From: Paraphysoderma sedebokerense
Lineage: Eukaryota; Blastocladiomycota; Physodermatomycetes; Physodermatales; Physodermataceae
Assembly: GCA_025602915.1 (NCBI GenBank)
Contig: JAHLJZ010000039.1
Span: 124,001 to 188,000 of the forward strand
DNA: 64,000 nucleotides
Reading direction: 5' to 3'
The stretch's first letter is position 1. Every line of letters begins with the position of its first letter. Below the pieces are notes generated by a model. That model was not told where the DNA came from, did not search any database, and worked only from the letters and a program-made list of their open reading frames with translations. A program made the position numbers and the translations under genes. Below are positions 1-12,501 of this stretch, piece after piece.

Positions 1-3000
1 GTGGTTTTCTTGCGTGCCAAGTACACACGTCTAACAAAAAAGTTAAGAAACCAATCAAAGTTTTTAATAACTAATTCAGGCAGGTGAACAAGTTAATGGC
101 CATCGTACCCGAATGCACCTCGACTTATAGGTTTAATGAATTCGAAATCGGTTATACTGGGGATCTTTGCTCTATATTGCTTATCCCTTACTTTTTCGTC
201 CTTTTTTCGGGAACCTCCAGACAGAATTGCTTGAAATAGTGACATGACTCGGGAACTCTTTAGCGGATACCCGTCAGAATCTAGACCTGAAGTTTTAGTT
301 CCTAAGCAATTTTCAACACACAATGGTTACACAGGTACGCACCATATCCGACACTTCGACTGCTAGCGGAGCTCGTGCTATTGGTTCGCCTTAATTTGAC
401 CGGTGGTTTTAGTCGGCCTGCAGTACTGTCTCCAGCTGCTGGTCGGTTGTCGGATCGATAATTCACAGAATCTCGCAATGCATGCGACGGCTTGCCACTT
501 GATGGTAAGTAAGGATTTCCACTGACTTTGGACTGGTAAGTCTCGATCGCATTCAGCTTGAGTTGAGCCTAGAGCACAGAGTGGCACTTTTCAATTATGC
601 TTTTTTCACAACTTGATCATTGGATGCATAACAGAGTGGAACACGTACTACTTCAACGACTCTCTTAGCTAGCATAGTCAACTTCTCATTGTTCCACTTT
701 CCATGCGACGAAGCAGTGGAATTGGTGCTACTTTCACCCAAAATGTTCCTACGAATCTTAGACGTATATTTTTTGCATTTAATGCTTGCATCAGGTCGTT
801 TTTCGTCAATGTTGGCCAATCTGTAAGAATGAAATGGTGAGTGGTTAACCACCCTGCCGATATTTGAATGCACTAACCTATTGGCGACTTTGATTAAGTA
901 ATCAATTACTTTTACGTATGAATCCGTGCCAGGACTGTCGGTCTGCTTGTGCCATAAGCATGTGAGTGCTACATTTGTAACGTTGACAGAAAACAGTAAG
1001 TTTTGTATTGACAAACCACTTCATTTCTCCATTTGGTAATGGTCCCGACTAATTTTCGTAGCCTCAGGTCACAATTATACATCTCCACTTCCAACTCTTG
1101 CGCAATCTTACAAACTTGAGAATGCACTTCCATGAATCTTGTTTCAATGATTTCTTCACAAATGCGACACAACGTTTCTTCCTGATTTAATTTTGTTTTG
1201 TCTTTACGCATAGTGGAGACCCCAGATGCAGGGTTCGACTGCCGCAGCGCTGACGAAGACGAAGAATTCAACGATGAAGTATCGGGAGCTAATGGCGATG
1301 ATTTGTGAAGAGAAAGAAGCGTAGGAGAAGGAAGGGATGGAATGTCTGATACTGTCGATTTGATAGAAGATGTGTAAAATGGCTGGGGTGAATTTGATGG
1401 AGTGGAGTTCGGTGAATTGGATGCTGAAGTTCCTCCTGATTGTTTCGCTGATGAGGTGTTCTTCCCAGATAAAAATGACGACACGAAATTAGGCCAGGAT
1501 GTATTATCAACACCAGAGACCCAGCTCTTCGCAGAGTGATTGCTCTTAGTGGATTCTGTAGTTTCGGTTCGTTTCAATGGCAAGGCGGTAGGCACTGGAG
1601 GCCTCTCAGTTGCGGCTGGCTCAGATACGGTGGGTAAGGAGGTGTTGAAAGTCGGTGATCGCGGACTGTATGAATAGTCATGCGATCGTGGTATGGAAGA
1701 AGAGGTAATAGAAGGCTTGAAAGCTGATTTAATGGATTTAAAGAAATTGAAGACAGGTTTCTTTGTTTGCTTTTCTGGGTTGGATATGTCGATGCTAAAA
1801 CGGCCAGCTTAGTGCACATACATAATTTATTTTACTCTTGAACACTGTAGGCTTACCTGCTTTTTGATATGCGCCGATTATCAACACCAATGGCCGAAGA
1901 CGGGCTATCAATTCGTCGATCATATGTTTTTTTAACCGGCAACTTGGGTGGGACTGACAAATCGAATGCTTGCTCATTGATTAACTCGGATGGTTTCAAA
2001 GATGACGTCAGCGGAACATGCGGAGACACAACGCTTACGAAATCTGCTTCGTTGATCTGTGTGACTGCAGTTTCAGCCTCATTTTCATTATTTCCCGTTC
2101 GCAAAAGAGGGGATTTCAAGTTATTTGAACCCTGAATTGATTTGGGAGCTACTTCGATGTTCGAGATGGTTTTGATTGTTTCTTCACCTTTGGTTCCTGG
2201 ATGGGGTGGAGATGGCTCAATTTCGCTTCTTCTCGTCTCCTCATTTTTATGTTTCCCTTGATCCGGCTCTTGGGCTAACTTTTCCAAATCTGCTTCACTC
2301 TTACTCCCCACAAGCTTTCGCTGGATTTCTTCAAACAGATTATCCCTTGATCGACTTTTCCTAACTGATCCTGCATTCACGGAAAAGGAAACACTTCGGC
2401 CCAGTTCGCCAAACCTTCGTATTCCTGGCATCGATTTAGAATTCAATTGATCTATATCCTTTTCGTTCGAAGAAATCATTAATTTGTCTAAGGACTGCTT
2501 CGATAAAGAAGCGGAAAACGATCGAGGGATGGAAGACATTGAACTAATATTAGATTGAGACCGGGACGGATTCTGTGATGGGGGCTGCGATAAAGAACGA
2601 GGAAGACTTGACTGGGATGTTAACATCGAAGTTGCTGACGCAGACATCGTTGTAACAGAAGAAGCAGAAACGGAGTCCATCGATGAAAGAATCTGAGTGG
2701 AGGCTCGCCGAGACGGTGGATTAGAAGTTGAAGTGGATTGTACTTGATTTGCCAGAGGTAACTGTTGCGAAAATCCAAAGGAATCGATTGTAGGTGACAC
2801 AGAGAATGCATCCAGTGCGTGTAGCTTTTCAGATAAGTGAATTGTTTGAGTCACCAGACTGGGATCATACTGATGCAAACTTTCCGTTAATCTAGCAATC
2901 GGCGCTATAACGAAAACAAGTTTTGTGAGTAAATCTTCTGCTTCAGCTGATCCGACATTGAACTTTTTCTGCTGTTCCATTAAATTTTGAAGCTGTACCA

Positions 3001-4978
3001 CCACGTCTTGAGCAAACGTCGTCGATAAAAAAGCCGAAACAGGTGTGCGTAAGATAAGCTCGGCCAAGCGTTCAATTTTGGAGAGAAGAAACGAGTGTGA
3101 TGACGCTAGAAAATTGAGTTTATATCAAGGCAATCGCGTTAATTAGGTGCAGATATGCAAGGGTCATGGCAACCGAATAAGCGAGATAATGGTTTAAACA
3201 ATACCTAAAATACTTGGCGGATAACTACTGCTTCTAATCAGTCTTCCACTACCAACGCCTGTCCTAGCATCGGTTCTCATCCCGACAGACCCATCACTTA
3301 TTCCTCCACTTGAAACCTCAAACCAACTCCCTAGCACTACTTCTACCGCTCTGTCAGTTTTTTCTTTCAGCTCGGCAATCTCCTTTATCAACTTTTTCTT
3401 AATGTCGAATTCAGCAGCCGGTGCAGTCTTGTTATCTCTAGGGTCTACATAATCTATTGGTTGTGTTATAAAGTTATCAGGTAATTGGATTGGAACGCCG
3501 ACTGTCGGCAAGGTTTGAAAAGTTTGGTAAACGGAAGGAATGGATTGTGAAGCATCAGATGGCGCGACAAGAGGAATGGGTGCATCTTCAACATCTGAGG
3601 ACGCAGCAGAGGACGGGTTTGATGGAATGTTGTGTAACGGATTGCCGAGCGCAACAACTGCGCGCACAAGGTTACCCGTGGAGGATCTCAGTTTAGGGAA
3701 AGAAGACGAAGACGGTGGAGTGACAGTCGTGGACGGAGTAGAATCATTAGACATAATTGTAAGACTGGATTTCGTCGATGTCGACGTAGCTGTCGCTTCT
3801 GATGCATCTATTTGCTTTTGATTCGAATTAGGCAGAGAAATCGATAATCTTGGCTTATGGGATGGCTAACGATGCAACTGCGGTCAATTATTGGGGGATT
3901 GAGTAAGAATTTGGATGATCAAACTCACTTTTGAAACCTCTCTCGGCATCTCACTACTTTGATCGGCCGAATTACAGGTAACCTCGTCATTCGGATAGGG
4001 AGTGATATTAGATATGGAATTTCCGATCGAGTCCGATAGAGAGTCATCTTCAATAATCTGACAGCCGAGTTCTTCTTCTGGTGAACCGTTCGCCTCTTCC
4101 GCATCCGTGGCGGTATTAGATTTTAGAGCTGCTCTTTCCTGCCATACGGTTCCCTGCCCACTCGTTCCACCGAGTGTCTTTCTCAGCAACTTGTGGGACA
4201 TAATTCGTTGCAATTGATGCTGATGAGGTGACGGCGCGGTTGTAGCGGAAGAAACCACACTAGAATTGAATGAAGACACAGATGAACTTTGAGAAGATGA
4301 AAACGAGCCGGGAGAGTCCTCCCTTAAATTTTCAGCTACTGTAAATCTCTTTCCCTTTGTTGATGGAACTGAAATCGGCGGGGTACGACCAGAATTTCCC
4401 GCTGGATCATTTGCAGGATTACCAAACGAAGATAATAGGTTTCGATCAGGTCCTAAAGGCGATTCTGGAGTCGCAGATACCTGTCCAGATGAGAGTGACG
4501 TTTCTGAAGCAGAAGATGCATTAGAAGAGTCTAAAGATCCAACTGCCGAAGCAGCTCCAGTTCCACTGTAGTTACGACTTAACAATGCCTTGTAGGCCGA
4601 TTTTCCAATTTGCTGATCATACTTTTCTAATTCGACAGGTGAAATTGTACTTGTGGAATTTGGAATCAACGAATCCAGGGATTGAAGAGATTGAACTTGA
4701 AGATTCTGAAAGTTCGGAGAATAGGATAAGGATGATGAAGATGGCGACGAGGAGACAGAATGGCTCTGAGCTGGATTCTTCTGCAGACTTTCCGTTAAAA
4801 CGTGATCGCTGGATTGCGGTGAAGAAGATAGATAAGTGTTTGGGCTAGTTGATGTGACAAGGTTCTCTCTTCCATGTCCAGGACGACCGTCGCGATTCCG
4901 ATCGAATGTCTTGTCGACCTCCTTGCCCTCCTCACTTCTATTTAGTTTTTCATCGTCGCCAATCAGATTAGGCTCCAT
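1..4978 (-). CDS. RIM15: Rim15-like AGC protein kinase, N-terminal part (cut at window edge)
   Basis: Nutrient-signalling kinase of the Rim15/Cek1 (Greatwall/MAST-related) family, which in yeast acts below TOR and PKA to drive entry into quiescence. The window holds the long Ser-rich regulatory N-terminus and only the first residues of the kinase domain. Seen: a CRICEE...HSQVC zinc-finger-like block (about 1175-1250 on the strand map), the pre-kinase linker, and the kinase start ITDFEFIKPISRGAF. Removing a 78-base intron (31-108) continues this as GRVYLARKKT, the glycine loop. Other introns placed by eye: 3866-3928, about 3106-3204, about 1797-1857 and several between 320 and 1020. The start is the ATG at 4976-4978, with no better upstream exon. 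The catalytic core, including the lysine, HRD and DFG motifs, lies beyond base 1. The family call is strong; exact internal exon borders are less certain. Confidence 0.85.
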
Positions 4979-5771
4979 ATTCCCTATCTTTTGACTAAAT
5001 TAAATAATACTTCTATGTCTCTAAGTCTATGTGACGGATGCAAAAAAAATTCTTCGTGAGCAGACGATGTCACGATTGACCTCACCAACACTTCACTGAG
5101 GCGAATTTCTAACCTACTGTGTCCCTAAATATGAGCCGAGATGGAGAAATAGAATGATGCAGCCAATTTATATCATCGATTAAGGAATAGAATGGTCTCG
5201 GAGATTTCTGCAATGAATTGAAGATTTAAATATGATTAGTTGGGGAAGGACCAAATGAAAAACAATTATAGTGAAGCTAGGAGGGAGAAGAATTATGCCG
5301 GGCTATTTAGGATAGATAAATACCAGTTAGACAGACTCCTTAAAACCTAACAGATTTCGAAATATTAACATGTAGAGTCGAGGATAAGTTTGAGTGGAAT
5401 ATGGGTGCGAACACATGTCAAAGCGCCTCTTCGCTAAAATTAAGATTCAGCAAGAAACAACTATGGAAACTCCCCAATTGAGTCCTAATGTATCCAAATT
5501 TCATTTTGCTGAGCTTTTTTCACTACAATTTACAAGGTACACTGATTTATATAACAATAGCTCCTGTCATACGCCTTCCTCTCCGCAAATTCCCTCCGTT
5601 GGCCACCTAAAAGTTTCGCGTCCTGGTTTAGGCCAATAGAACAGATCCTACACCTCAACGACGATAGAATTGAACCACCACAAATCAATGAAACATAACG
5701 CTTCCTGTGGGAATATGTCTTCACCGCAATTGATATAACCTCGACAGATTGATGTTGTCATTTGTCAAGGC
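4979..5771. other. intergenic: promoter side of RIM15-like gene, 3' side of IQ gene
   Basis: 793 bases between two minus-strand genes. The sequence is AT-rich with only short open frames lacking codon character. I see no RNA gene or repeat. It should hold the RIM15-like promoter and the 3' end of the IQ-motif gene. Confidence 0.5.
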
Positions 5772-7627
5772 TCATTTAGAGGCATCCCGGTTGCCGACAA
5801 CTAACTCATTGACAACAAGTTGTAATTTTTCGAAGCCAGCCCTTAATAACTCCACTTCAGCCTTTAAATAATTATAATCCACCATACTAACATACTCTTC
5901 ACTTTCTCCATCCTTCGCAACTGCATCTGTTTCCTCCGAGTTTTCTACCGCGCCATTCTTCGTTTGGTTATTTAACCCGAAATTGGCTAGATTTCCACTT
6001 GTAGAGGAAGACGCGAAACTATTAAGGCTTGAACTCTTCCGTTTCTTGGCACTTAGACTCACATCCAGCCTAGCTAAAAACGCTTCCTCGGCAATTGACA
6101 AACTGCTTATATCTCCTAAATCAGATACAAATGATGTATTTGCATTTCCGTTGGCGGTATCGGAAAGCGAAATTGTACGAATGTTTTCGAGTTGCTCCGT
6201 AAGTGATCGGCTTGGCGTATGAGAAAGATCCGATCCTTGAACGTTGACTTGGTCTTCGTCAAGCTCCACTTGAGGAGACGACGCAGTGGAAGATTCATCA
6301 TCTAGGTCATCCTCTAATTGACCCACTGTAGATTCTGATTTCGTGATAGATGAGAGTTTTGTAGGAGTTGTAAATAAAGGATTTGGTCGTGCATTCGATG
6401 ATTGAGTGGATGGTTCGGAAGAATATGTCATTGGATCAAGTGCCGCTAGTTTGATCGGGCTTGTGGAAATAGGGACGTTGATTAATTGTCTAAAATGAGA
6501 AATAACAGAAGATTAACACGATAGATAATAATGGCAACGGAGCTGTATTGCGTACATTGCCTTCTGTTGCTGGTTGCTGTTACCAGATTGGACCAAATCT
6601 TCATATTTCTCCTTAATCGATTTTAGACTTTTGGTCTACAGGGGCAATGATAGCTTTTAGTTGAGGCATTTTGGAATTCCGACATAAACCTGTTTTGCTT
6701 AATACCTCTTCGATCAAATGTCCCATCTTCTCCTCATCTTCCCGTCGTTTTTGGGATACTTGATATAATTTTTCCTCAACGCTATCGACCTGGGCTGTCA
6801 GACGCCTAACTAATTCCAACGATTTGTAACATAGTGATTTTAAAATCGCCACTGTGACTTTTGAGTGTTTTCGAATGCGATACCCGCGCCTATTTGTAAG
6901 GAATGTGCCAACAAGTTACCAATTGTCAATGACAGGACTTCAGAAAACTGCATATGCTTACCATAAGGATTGTATTTTAATGGCGGATTCACGGGATAAC
7001 TTGTAATTGCGAACGTATTTCCTTATCAAGTGACCGCGATAAACTGATTGTATCTTGACAACAGCGAATGTGGATGGGCCTATCGCAAAACACATAAGAA
7101 CATTTTTCAAGATAGCATTTCTATGCCATTGTCACAGAACATACCTGTTTGAGGTTGGGTTTCTTTCGAGCCGACATTGCCGCACAGCTTCAACAATTCG
7201 TCGAGTGTAAAATGAACGGCTGCTGGCAATTTCAGTGACTGTCGGTATCGACTGAGGAGTTCATTCTGCTGAATATGTTTTCGAACAAGATATCCTCTAT
7301 AGTGTGACTGGATCAGAATGGCGGCATGTTCATACTGTTCAAGTTCAATTCTCAGAAGCGCCTTAAAATATCTCTTCACTTCTTTGAATTGCGACTGCAA
7401 ATCTTCCACTTTCTTCGTTAAATGAGTGGGTTCAGATGGCTGCGCTATTTGCGTTGTAGAAATTGAAAAGTCGCAGTTGATTATACCCGGAACTCTGGCG
7501 AAAAGTAAATAAACAACCTACATGAGAGCACAGGAAAGTCGAGTTCATAATCATCAACAGGATGGAACTCTGAGACTGCGTGCAACTTCGGAGGGGAGGA
7601 ATGCATATTGCGATTGTTTGACATCAT
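5772..7627 (-). CDS. protein with three tandem IQ motifs and coiled coil
   Basis: Not a family I can name. After splicing the protein has three calmodulin/light-chain-type IQ motifs: IQSHYRGYLVRK, IQSVYRGHLIRKYV and IQSLWRGYRIRKHS. The second and third sit in a short exon (about 6983-7088). A coiled-coil stretch follows (RRLTAQVDSVEEKLYQVSQK), then a Ser/Thr-rich acidic region and a C-terminal helical segment near YLKAEVELLRAGFEKLQ. The start is the first of two adjacent ATG codons at 7625-7627. Introns placed by eye: 7445-7521, one after PQTG, one after the second IQ exon, one after LIEE, and one near 6490-6560. IQ arrays bind calmodulin or EF-hand light chains, so a cytoskeletal or spindle-pole scaffold is possible, but that is inference. 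It is divergent with PLP2, 169 bases apart. Confidence 0.75.
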
Positions 7628-7796
7628 CTGATCTGTAATTCTGCTTGTATAAATACATGAATATTTTGGTGTATTCTGAGGTGAGCGGGTGTGGACACGG
7701 GCACGGCGCACCTCTTTGGCCACTGCTGCTTCCCTTTTGTGAACTCCCTCTTCTCACTCCCCGTTCCCTTTTCTTCATCTTCATTCCTTTACTGCG
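7628..7796. promoter_or_regulatory. shared divergent promoter, IQ gene / PLP2
   Basis: 169 bases separate the two outward-facing start codons, so both promoters must lie here. The side next to PLP2 is pyrimidine-rich. No clear TATA box. Confidence 0.5.
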
Positions 7797-8748
7797 ATGC
7801 TGAACCCCAACGAAGACACTGAATGGAATGATGTACTTCGGGCAAAAGGCATTATCCCCGATAAACCGAAAAAGGAGGCGGAACTGACCGAAGATGACAT
7901 TGTAAATATGATTGAACAAAGCATTAAAGAAAGAGTGGAAGGTAAAGCATTAGAAGACAGAGATCTTGACGAATTGGATGAGTTGGAAGACCTTGAAGAT
8001 GATAGAGTATTGGAGCAGTACAGGTACATTCCATCAACTCGCTGGCTAGGAATTTAGATATCATTACGCAGAATCCATCAATATTAATTAGCTTTTCCTT
8101 TTTATAGACGACAAAGAATGGCAGAGATGCAAGAGCAAATGAAGCGAGAAAAATTTGGGGAACTTGTCCAAATTTCTGAACCTGATTTCGTTCGAGAAGT
8201 GAGTGATGCGAGCAAGAACGTTTGGGTAATATGTCATTTATTCAAAGACAGGTATTTAGACTTTGTTTCTTCTCCCTATTTTTGTAAACCTGACTTGTAT
8301 GCTTAATTCCCTCCTTCTCGTCTCCGATCTAAAGCATCCCAGCGTGCAAACTTTTCAATTCCCTCCTTTCTCGTCTCGCTGCCAAGCACCGTTACGCTAA
8401 ATTTGTCAAAATTGTGGGAGACCACTGTATACATGGTTACCCCGACAAGAATATGCCTACTTTACTTATTTACGGCCATGGCGATATGAAGAAACAAATC
8501 GTAGGAATAAATTCCTTTCCTGGCGGAATGAGTTGTACCGTTGACGGTGTGTTGTCTCGAGATTCTTGAATCTATTTCCGGCGTCCGTTCCTAATCGTTC
8601 TTTACGAATAGATCTTGAAGCCATGTTGCATCGCATTGGCGCTCTTGAATATGCTTCAAAATCTACAGAATCAAGTACTCGATCGACCAAAGATTACATT
8701 TTCTTTGATTCCTCGGCGAAACAAGATGACGATGACGACTGGGATTAG
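7797..8748 (+). CDS. PLP2: phosducin-like protein (Plp2/PDCL3 type)
   Basis: Thioredoxin-fold cofactor of the cytosolic chaperonin CCT, which helps fold actin and tubulin; in yeast PLP2 is essential. It opens MLNPNEDTEWNDVLRAKGI, the signature start of this subfamily. An acidic helical region, the thioredoxin-like domain (VGDHCIHGYPDKNMPTLLIY) and a very acidic tail ending DDDDDWD follow. Four exons: 7797-8023, 8108-8251, 8335-8546 and 8612-8748, giving exactly 720 bases and 239 residues. The last join restores TVDDLEAML; reading through the intron would stop early. Length is normal for the family. It shares its promoter region with the IQ-motif gene. Confidence 0.92.
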
Positions 8749-9716
8749 TCCGGTAGAGTTTATGATTTCAAATCGTATATTGTTGTTGAGAAGGATTGAG
8801 CTAAATGCACGAGCACTAAGTTATGAAATTGTGATATTACTTGTATTACATAACAGCTAAAACAGTCGACAATCATGATATTTCTAATGATATATGGTTT
8901 TACGTCAAATTTGTTTTGCTTGCCACATACAATATCCAGAAGTTGTCGTTTGCTCAGACATTATGCTTGCTTGCTTTATCTTTCACTATATTCGATTGAG
9001 CGTTGGATCCATATTCGGAATGTCGGATTCCTGCTCTCCATCATCCTAGCCGGGTCTTCAACTAAGTAAGACAAAGAGTTTTGGAATCTGAAATATCCTG
9101 CATTTGCCACTATCCGTGTCTGTGCCCTCTGATGACAATTTATGAATACAATAATCATGATTGAATGAATAGATATTTCGGCTGCTACTGCTGGTCCATT
9201 TAACCTTGTAAGCAAGAACATTTATAATACATATATGTGTTATAACTTACTTGTATTGACTGGAAACTGCAATCTCAGATCTTCAGACTTCATCTTTTTG
9301 CATATTGCGGCGGTTTGACCATCTCCCATTCACATTGCAATTTCTCATGCGCATTAAGTATGATTTAAATATAAAAAATCAAAAACGCATGGTGTCTTGT
9401 TATGCATTGTCTCAGATCTAAGTGTCTCGTTGAGTCTCAGCGCACAGGGCAGCATCATTGCAGCATCAGCATTCCGCTGTCGGGTCTCGGACCGTCGGTG
9501 GGCTCGGTCCCTCGGAGTTTTGAGGGGCGTCTGGTGGAGCACACCCCTAATCAATTCACCGAGAAGGCAATTAATTAAATATAGTCCTTAGCCGGTCTTG
9601 TTGTTTTGAGTCTCTGTACTGTTTATATCTCAGCTGGTAATCAAAGATACCAGGCCTCTCCGACACCCACTTGCCAGAAAATTCAATCGATCCAGGGCCT
9701 GTACCCCAACCTCAAA
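8749..9716. other. intergenic, 968 bases, nothing recognised
   Basis: Mostly AT-rich, with one GC-richer patch at about 9420-9560. Open frames on both strands (for example 8875-9069 and 8976-9221) have no family resemblance. No tRNA box pair or repeat is seen. The right end should carry the promoter of the secreted-protein gene. Confidence 0.5.
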
Positions 9717-12080
9717 ATGCGGTTAATTATTGCAATCGCAGGGATGCTTTCCCTTGCTTTCTCAATCAATTCGGCGTGCGTATTCGTTTCTCTGTCCATC
9801 GGCTGATTTATTGTCTGACTCTTCTCTGCTAGCTTTGTCGACAAGATGTCGCTCAATGAATTTGAACGACTCTACAAACGCGCTGATTACATGACGACAG
9901 ATTTCAGAGGAGGGGATACGCAACACTTTGGTGATAGTAGTCGCTACAAGCGAGATTTTGTGGGCGCTACGAGATGGCAGAATGTGAGCTATTTAATTTG
10001 GCGATGGCCCAATGAAATGTCGTACGACAGGGTAATTTCTTTTAACTCGTTGCGCTTTCTCCAACTCGCGCCTTACATTCGCCCTTGCATATATAGCTTC
10101 TTATTGTCACCAACACTGTGGCCGGATCGGCCTCCTCGGTCTTTTATTCCTACTCAAACGATGATATCACTTACACCAGAGTTACCCCCGCCATGATGAC
10201 CAATGTCAACTCGCCTAGAAATGCCAATGGATACATTGAAACCAACACCACCATCAACTTCCCAACGCGAATTCGATACTTTAGAGTCGATTGGACTCCG
10301 TGCGATCCAAATAATATCTGTCGGTTTGTACTTGATCGAATCCATCCACTTACCTGAAACTGTCATGGCTCACGCTTTAAAATCTTCTCGCTTCGTTAAT
10401 TCACTGATTCAACAGAAATTATTGGTCGCCCTCCCTGAATCATCTCTGTGCGATTGATACCGCTCGCGGTGAAGTTATAAATGACCCCACTTGCTTCCCT
10501 GCCCCCAGGAACCCTACTACTGAAGTCAATCCTCACCCTAAATATTGTGGCGCAACTGTTGTCGCAGATTTCTGGTCACCAACAGTTTACGACGGTGGAA
10601 TTGGTGTTAATTCTCTGGGTACGACCAACGCGACTTTTTTAGCAGCCTCCAATAAGCAAATTGATCCTAATCATTTTTATCGCATTTCTTACAGGCGGCT
10701 CAATGACATATGTCAATGTGACCAGAAGGCATAATTGTCCTCATGTAAGTCATTCACGATTTATGCTAGCCGAGAACAGCGATTGATGATCACATTTACA
10801 TATTTAGGAAGGAATAGGAGAATGTTCTCAGTATCTACAGCCTCCTTCACCTATTGCTCCCGCTTCACGATTTAGTTTAAGACTCGGCCCTGCCGGAACC
10901 TGTTTTGATGGCACCGGTTTTACGCATTTTTCGATGGAAGTCAATGGTATTTTATAAATCTCTGCATCCGGGTGTTCGAGTTCCTAACTTAAACTCATCG
11001 ATATTTAAAGGTGGGGCGGGACTTTCATTTCTCATTGAAATAGAGGAAGGAACCACGGCCAACTGCGCTGTCGCAGCGCTTCCGACAGCGGTCAATACTT
11101 CAGGTTATGCGACATTCACAGCAGCACTATCCACTCAACAAATTATAATCCCATTATCAGCATTTGGTCACACCAATCTAGGTCGTCTTCGTGCTATCAA
11201 TGTTCGCTCCTTCGTAAACCCGACAAATCAAAGCGTATTATTAGATAACTTATACTTCAATGGAAGACCTTTCCAATCACCGGTGTGGATCGACAGGTTT
11301 GGAGCTGGTTCAACCCTAGGAAGGAATGAACTCAATGGCACGGCAGGCGATGGTGCTAGTTTAGAAGTGTTTACAAGAACTGCAGATGGAAAATTGACTT
11401 TGGGACCAAGAACGACCGGCGGTTATTGGTTCGTTGTCATTTCAGTGTTGTTTGATATGTGACGACTAATCTAAATAATCTTTAATTTAAAGGTACACGA
11501 ACTTGCCGATCTGTTATAATATTCTTCCTCGGTTCCCGAATCCTGCATTGAAATTTGATATCTCCGTGTCAATGGCGAACACGGATTTCGCTATCGGTAT
11601 GTTTTTCGATGCCTCTATCTTCATTTCTACATGTATACATGCTATCAGCAATTCTTTAACTCGAATCGAAATTTTGCAGTCATCGATTTAGCCAATCCCC
11701 TGTGTTCCCCGACGGCCACTCCTCGTTTCGTTGCGAAACCACGAACAAGATTTTCTCGATACTTAACAATTACCTCGGATAACGCCACTTTGACATATCC
11801 TGTTTCCATTCCTTTGTCCAATTTCACTTATAGAAACACCACAACTGGAGCCACGATGTCCCTAGATCCCACTAGAATGTTGGCAGTCGTGATATCCGAA
11901 ATTACCCCATACGGAACTCGTGTGACAATTGATAACTTGAGATTTGGAAGTGCCGACTGTACTGAACCTGAAGATCCTCTTCGATTGAATTTCAGACCCT
12001 CAATTCCTTATGTTGGCTTCACTAGGGCTGGTGAATCACGAAATGAAAATTTGAGAAGAAGAAAACGGGATGAATTGTAG
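9717..12080 (+). CDS. secreted protein with two similar DNL-F-ending beta-domains and C-terminal RDEL
   Basis: Family not recognised. The protein starts with a signal peptide (MRLIIAIAGMLSLAFSINSA) encoded by exon 9717-9775; exon 2 is 9833-10031 and exon 3 starts at 10097. About nine exons give a Cys-containing, Asn/Thr-rich extracellular-type protein. Two segments look related. Each runs through a strand-rich block with a PLSxF motif (IIIPLSAFGH; VSIPLSNFTY) and closes with a DNL-F motif (SVLLDNLYF near 11265; VTIDNLRF near 11945). This pattern is typical of galactose-binding-like or CBM-type beta-sandwiches. The stop follows RRRKRDEL, so the protein ends in RDEL, an accepted ER-retrieval variant, just after a basic cluster that also resembles a Kex2/furin site. 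Sugar binding in the ER or wall is inference. Confidence 0.75.
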
Positions 12081-12501
12081 TGAAGAATGACTCTCATTCG
12101 TAGTATAATCTTGGAGATAATTATTCAAAGTGAGGAACATGTGACTCGCAAATTTATGATTTTTGGCAAATGCATGCCAATATTTTTGGTTTATCTGATA
12201 TACAATGTTTATTCAAGTCAAAGAAATAGGTGGCAAATCAATTAGACTTGCTTCCTGTGGACGATTAAAAATAAAATTTTGATACTTGAGTACAATCAAC
12301 TCGCTAGCAATCTTAATCTGATGAAATGGCGGAAAAGTGAAGGGAAGCTGTGGCTAGCTCAATAATGCGCGGCAATGTATGAGATTGACGAAGCAGACTT
12401 CTCGCAAATAGGCAATTTTTGTCGCATATAATATTTTGAATGTCAACCGAAATTATATTTGAGGTTGCAATATTATTCCAAAACATTGAGAAAGCTCGCA
12501 T
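12081..12501. other. intergenic between converging genes
   Basis: 421 AT-rich bases between the stop codons of the secreted-protein gene (+) and CTR9 (-). An AATAAA-like tract lies near 12270. It holds both 3' ends; no gene is seen. Confidence 0.5.

Noticed and set aside
7445-7521. Very short (23-27 base) intron in the IQ-motif gene
   Set aside because: A 77-base intron using the AAATAG acceptor keeps the frame and has the usual size.
8875-9221. Overlapping hydrophobic frames on both strands
   Set aside because: No start context, family similarity or splice signals; the composition fits AT-rich intergenic DNA.
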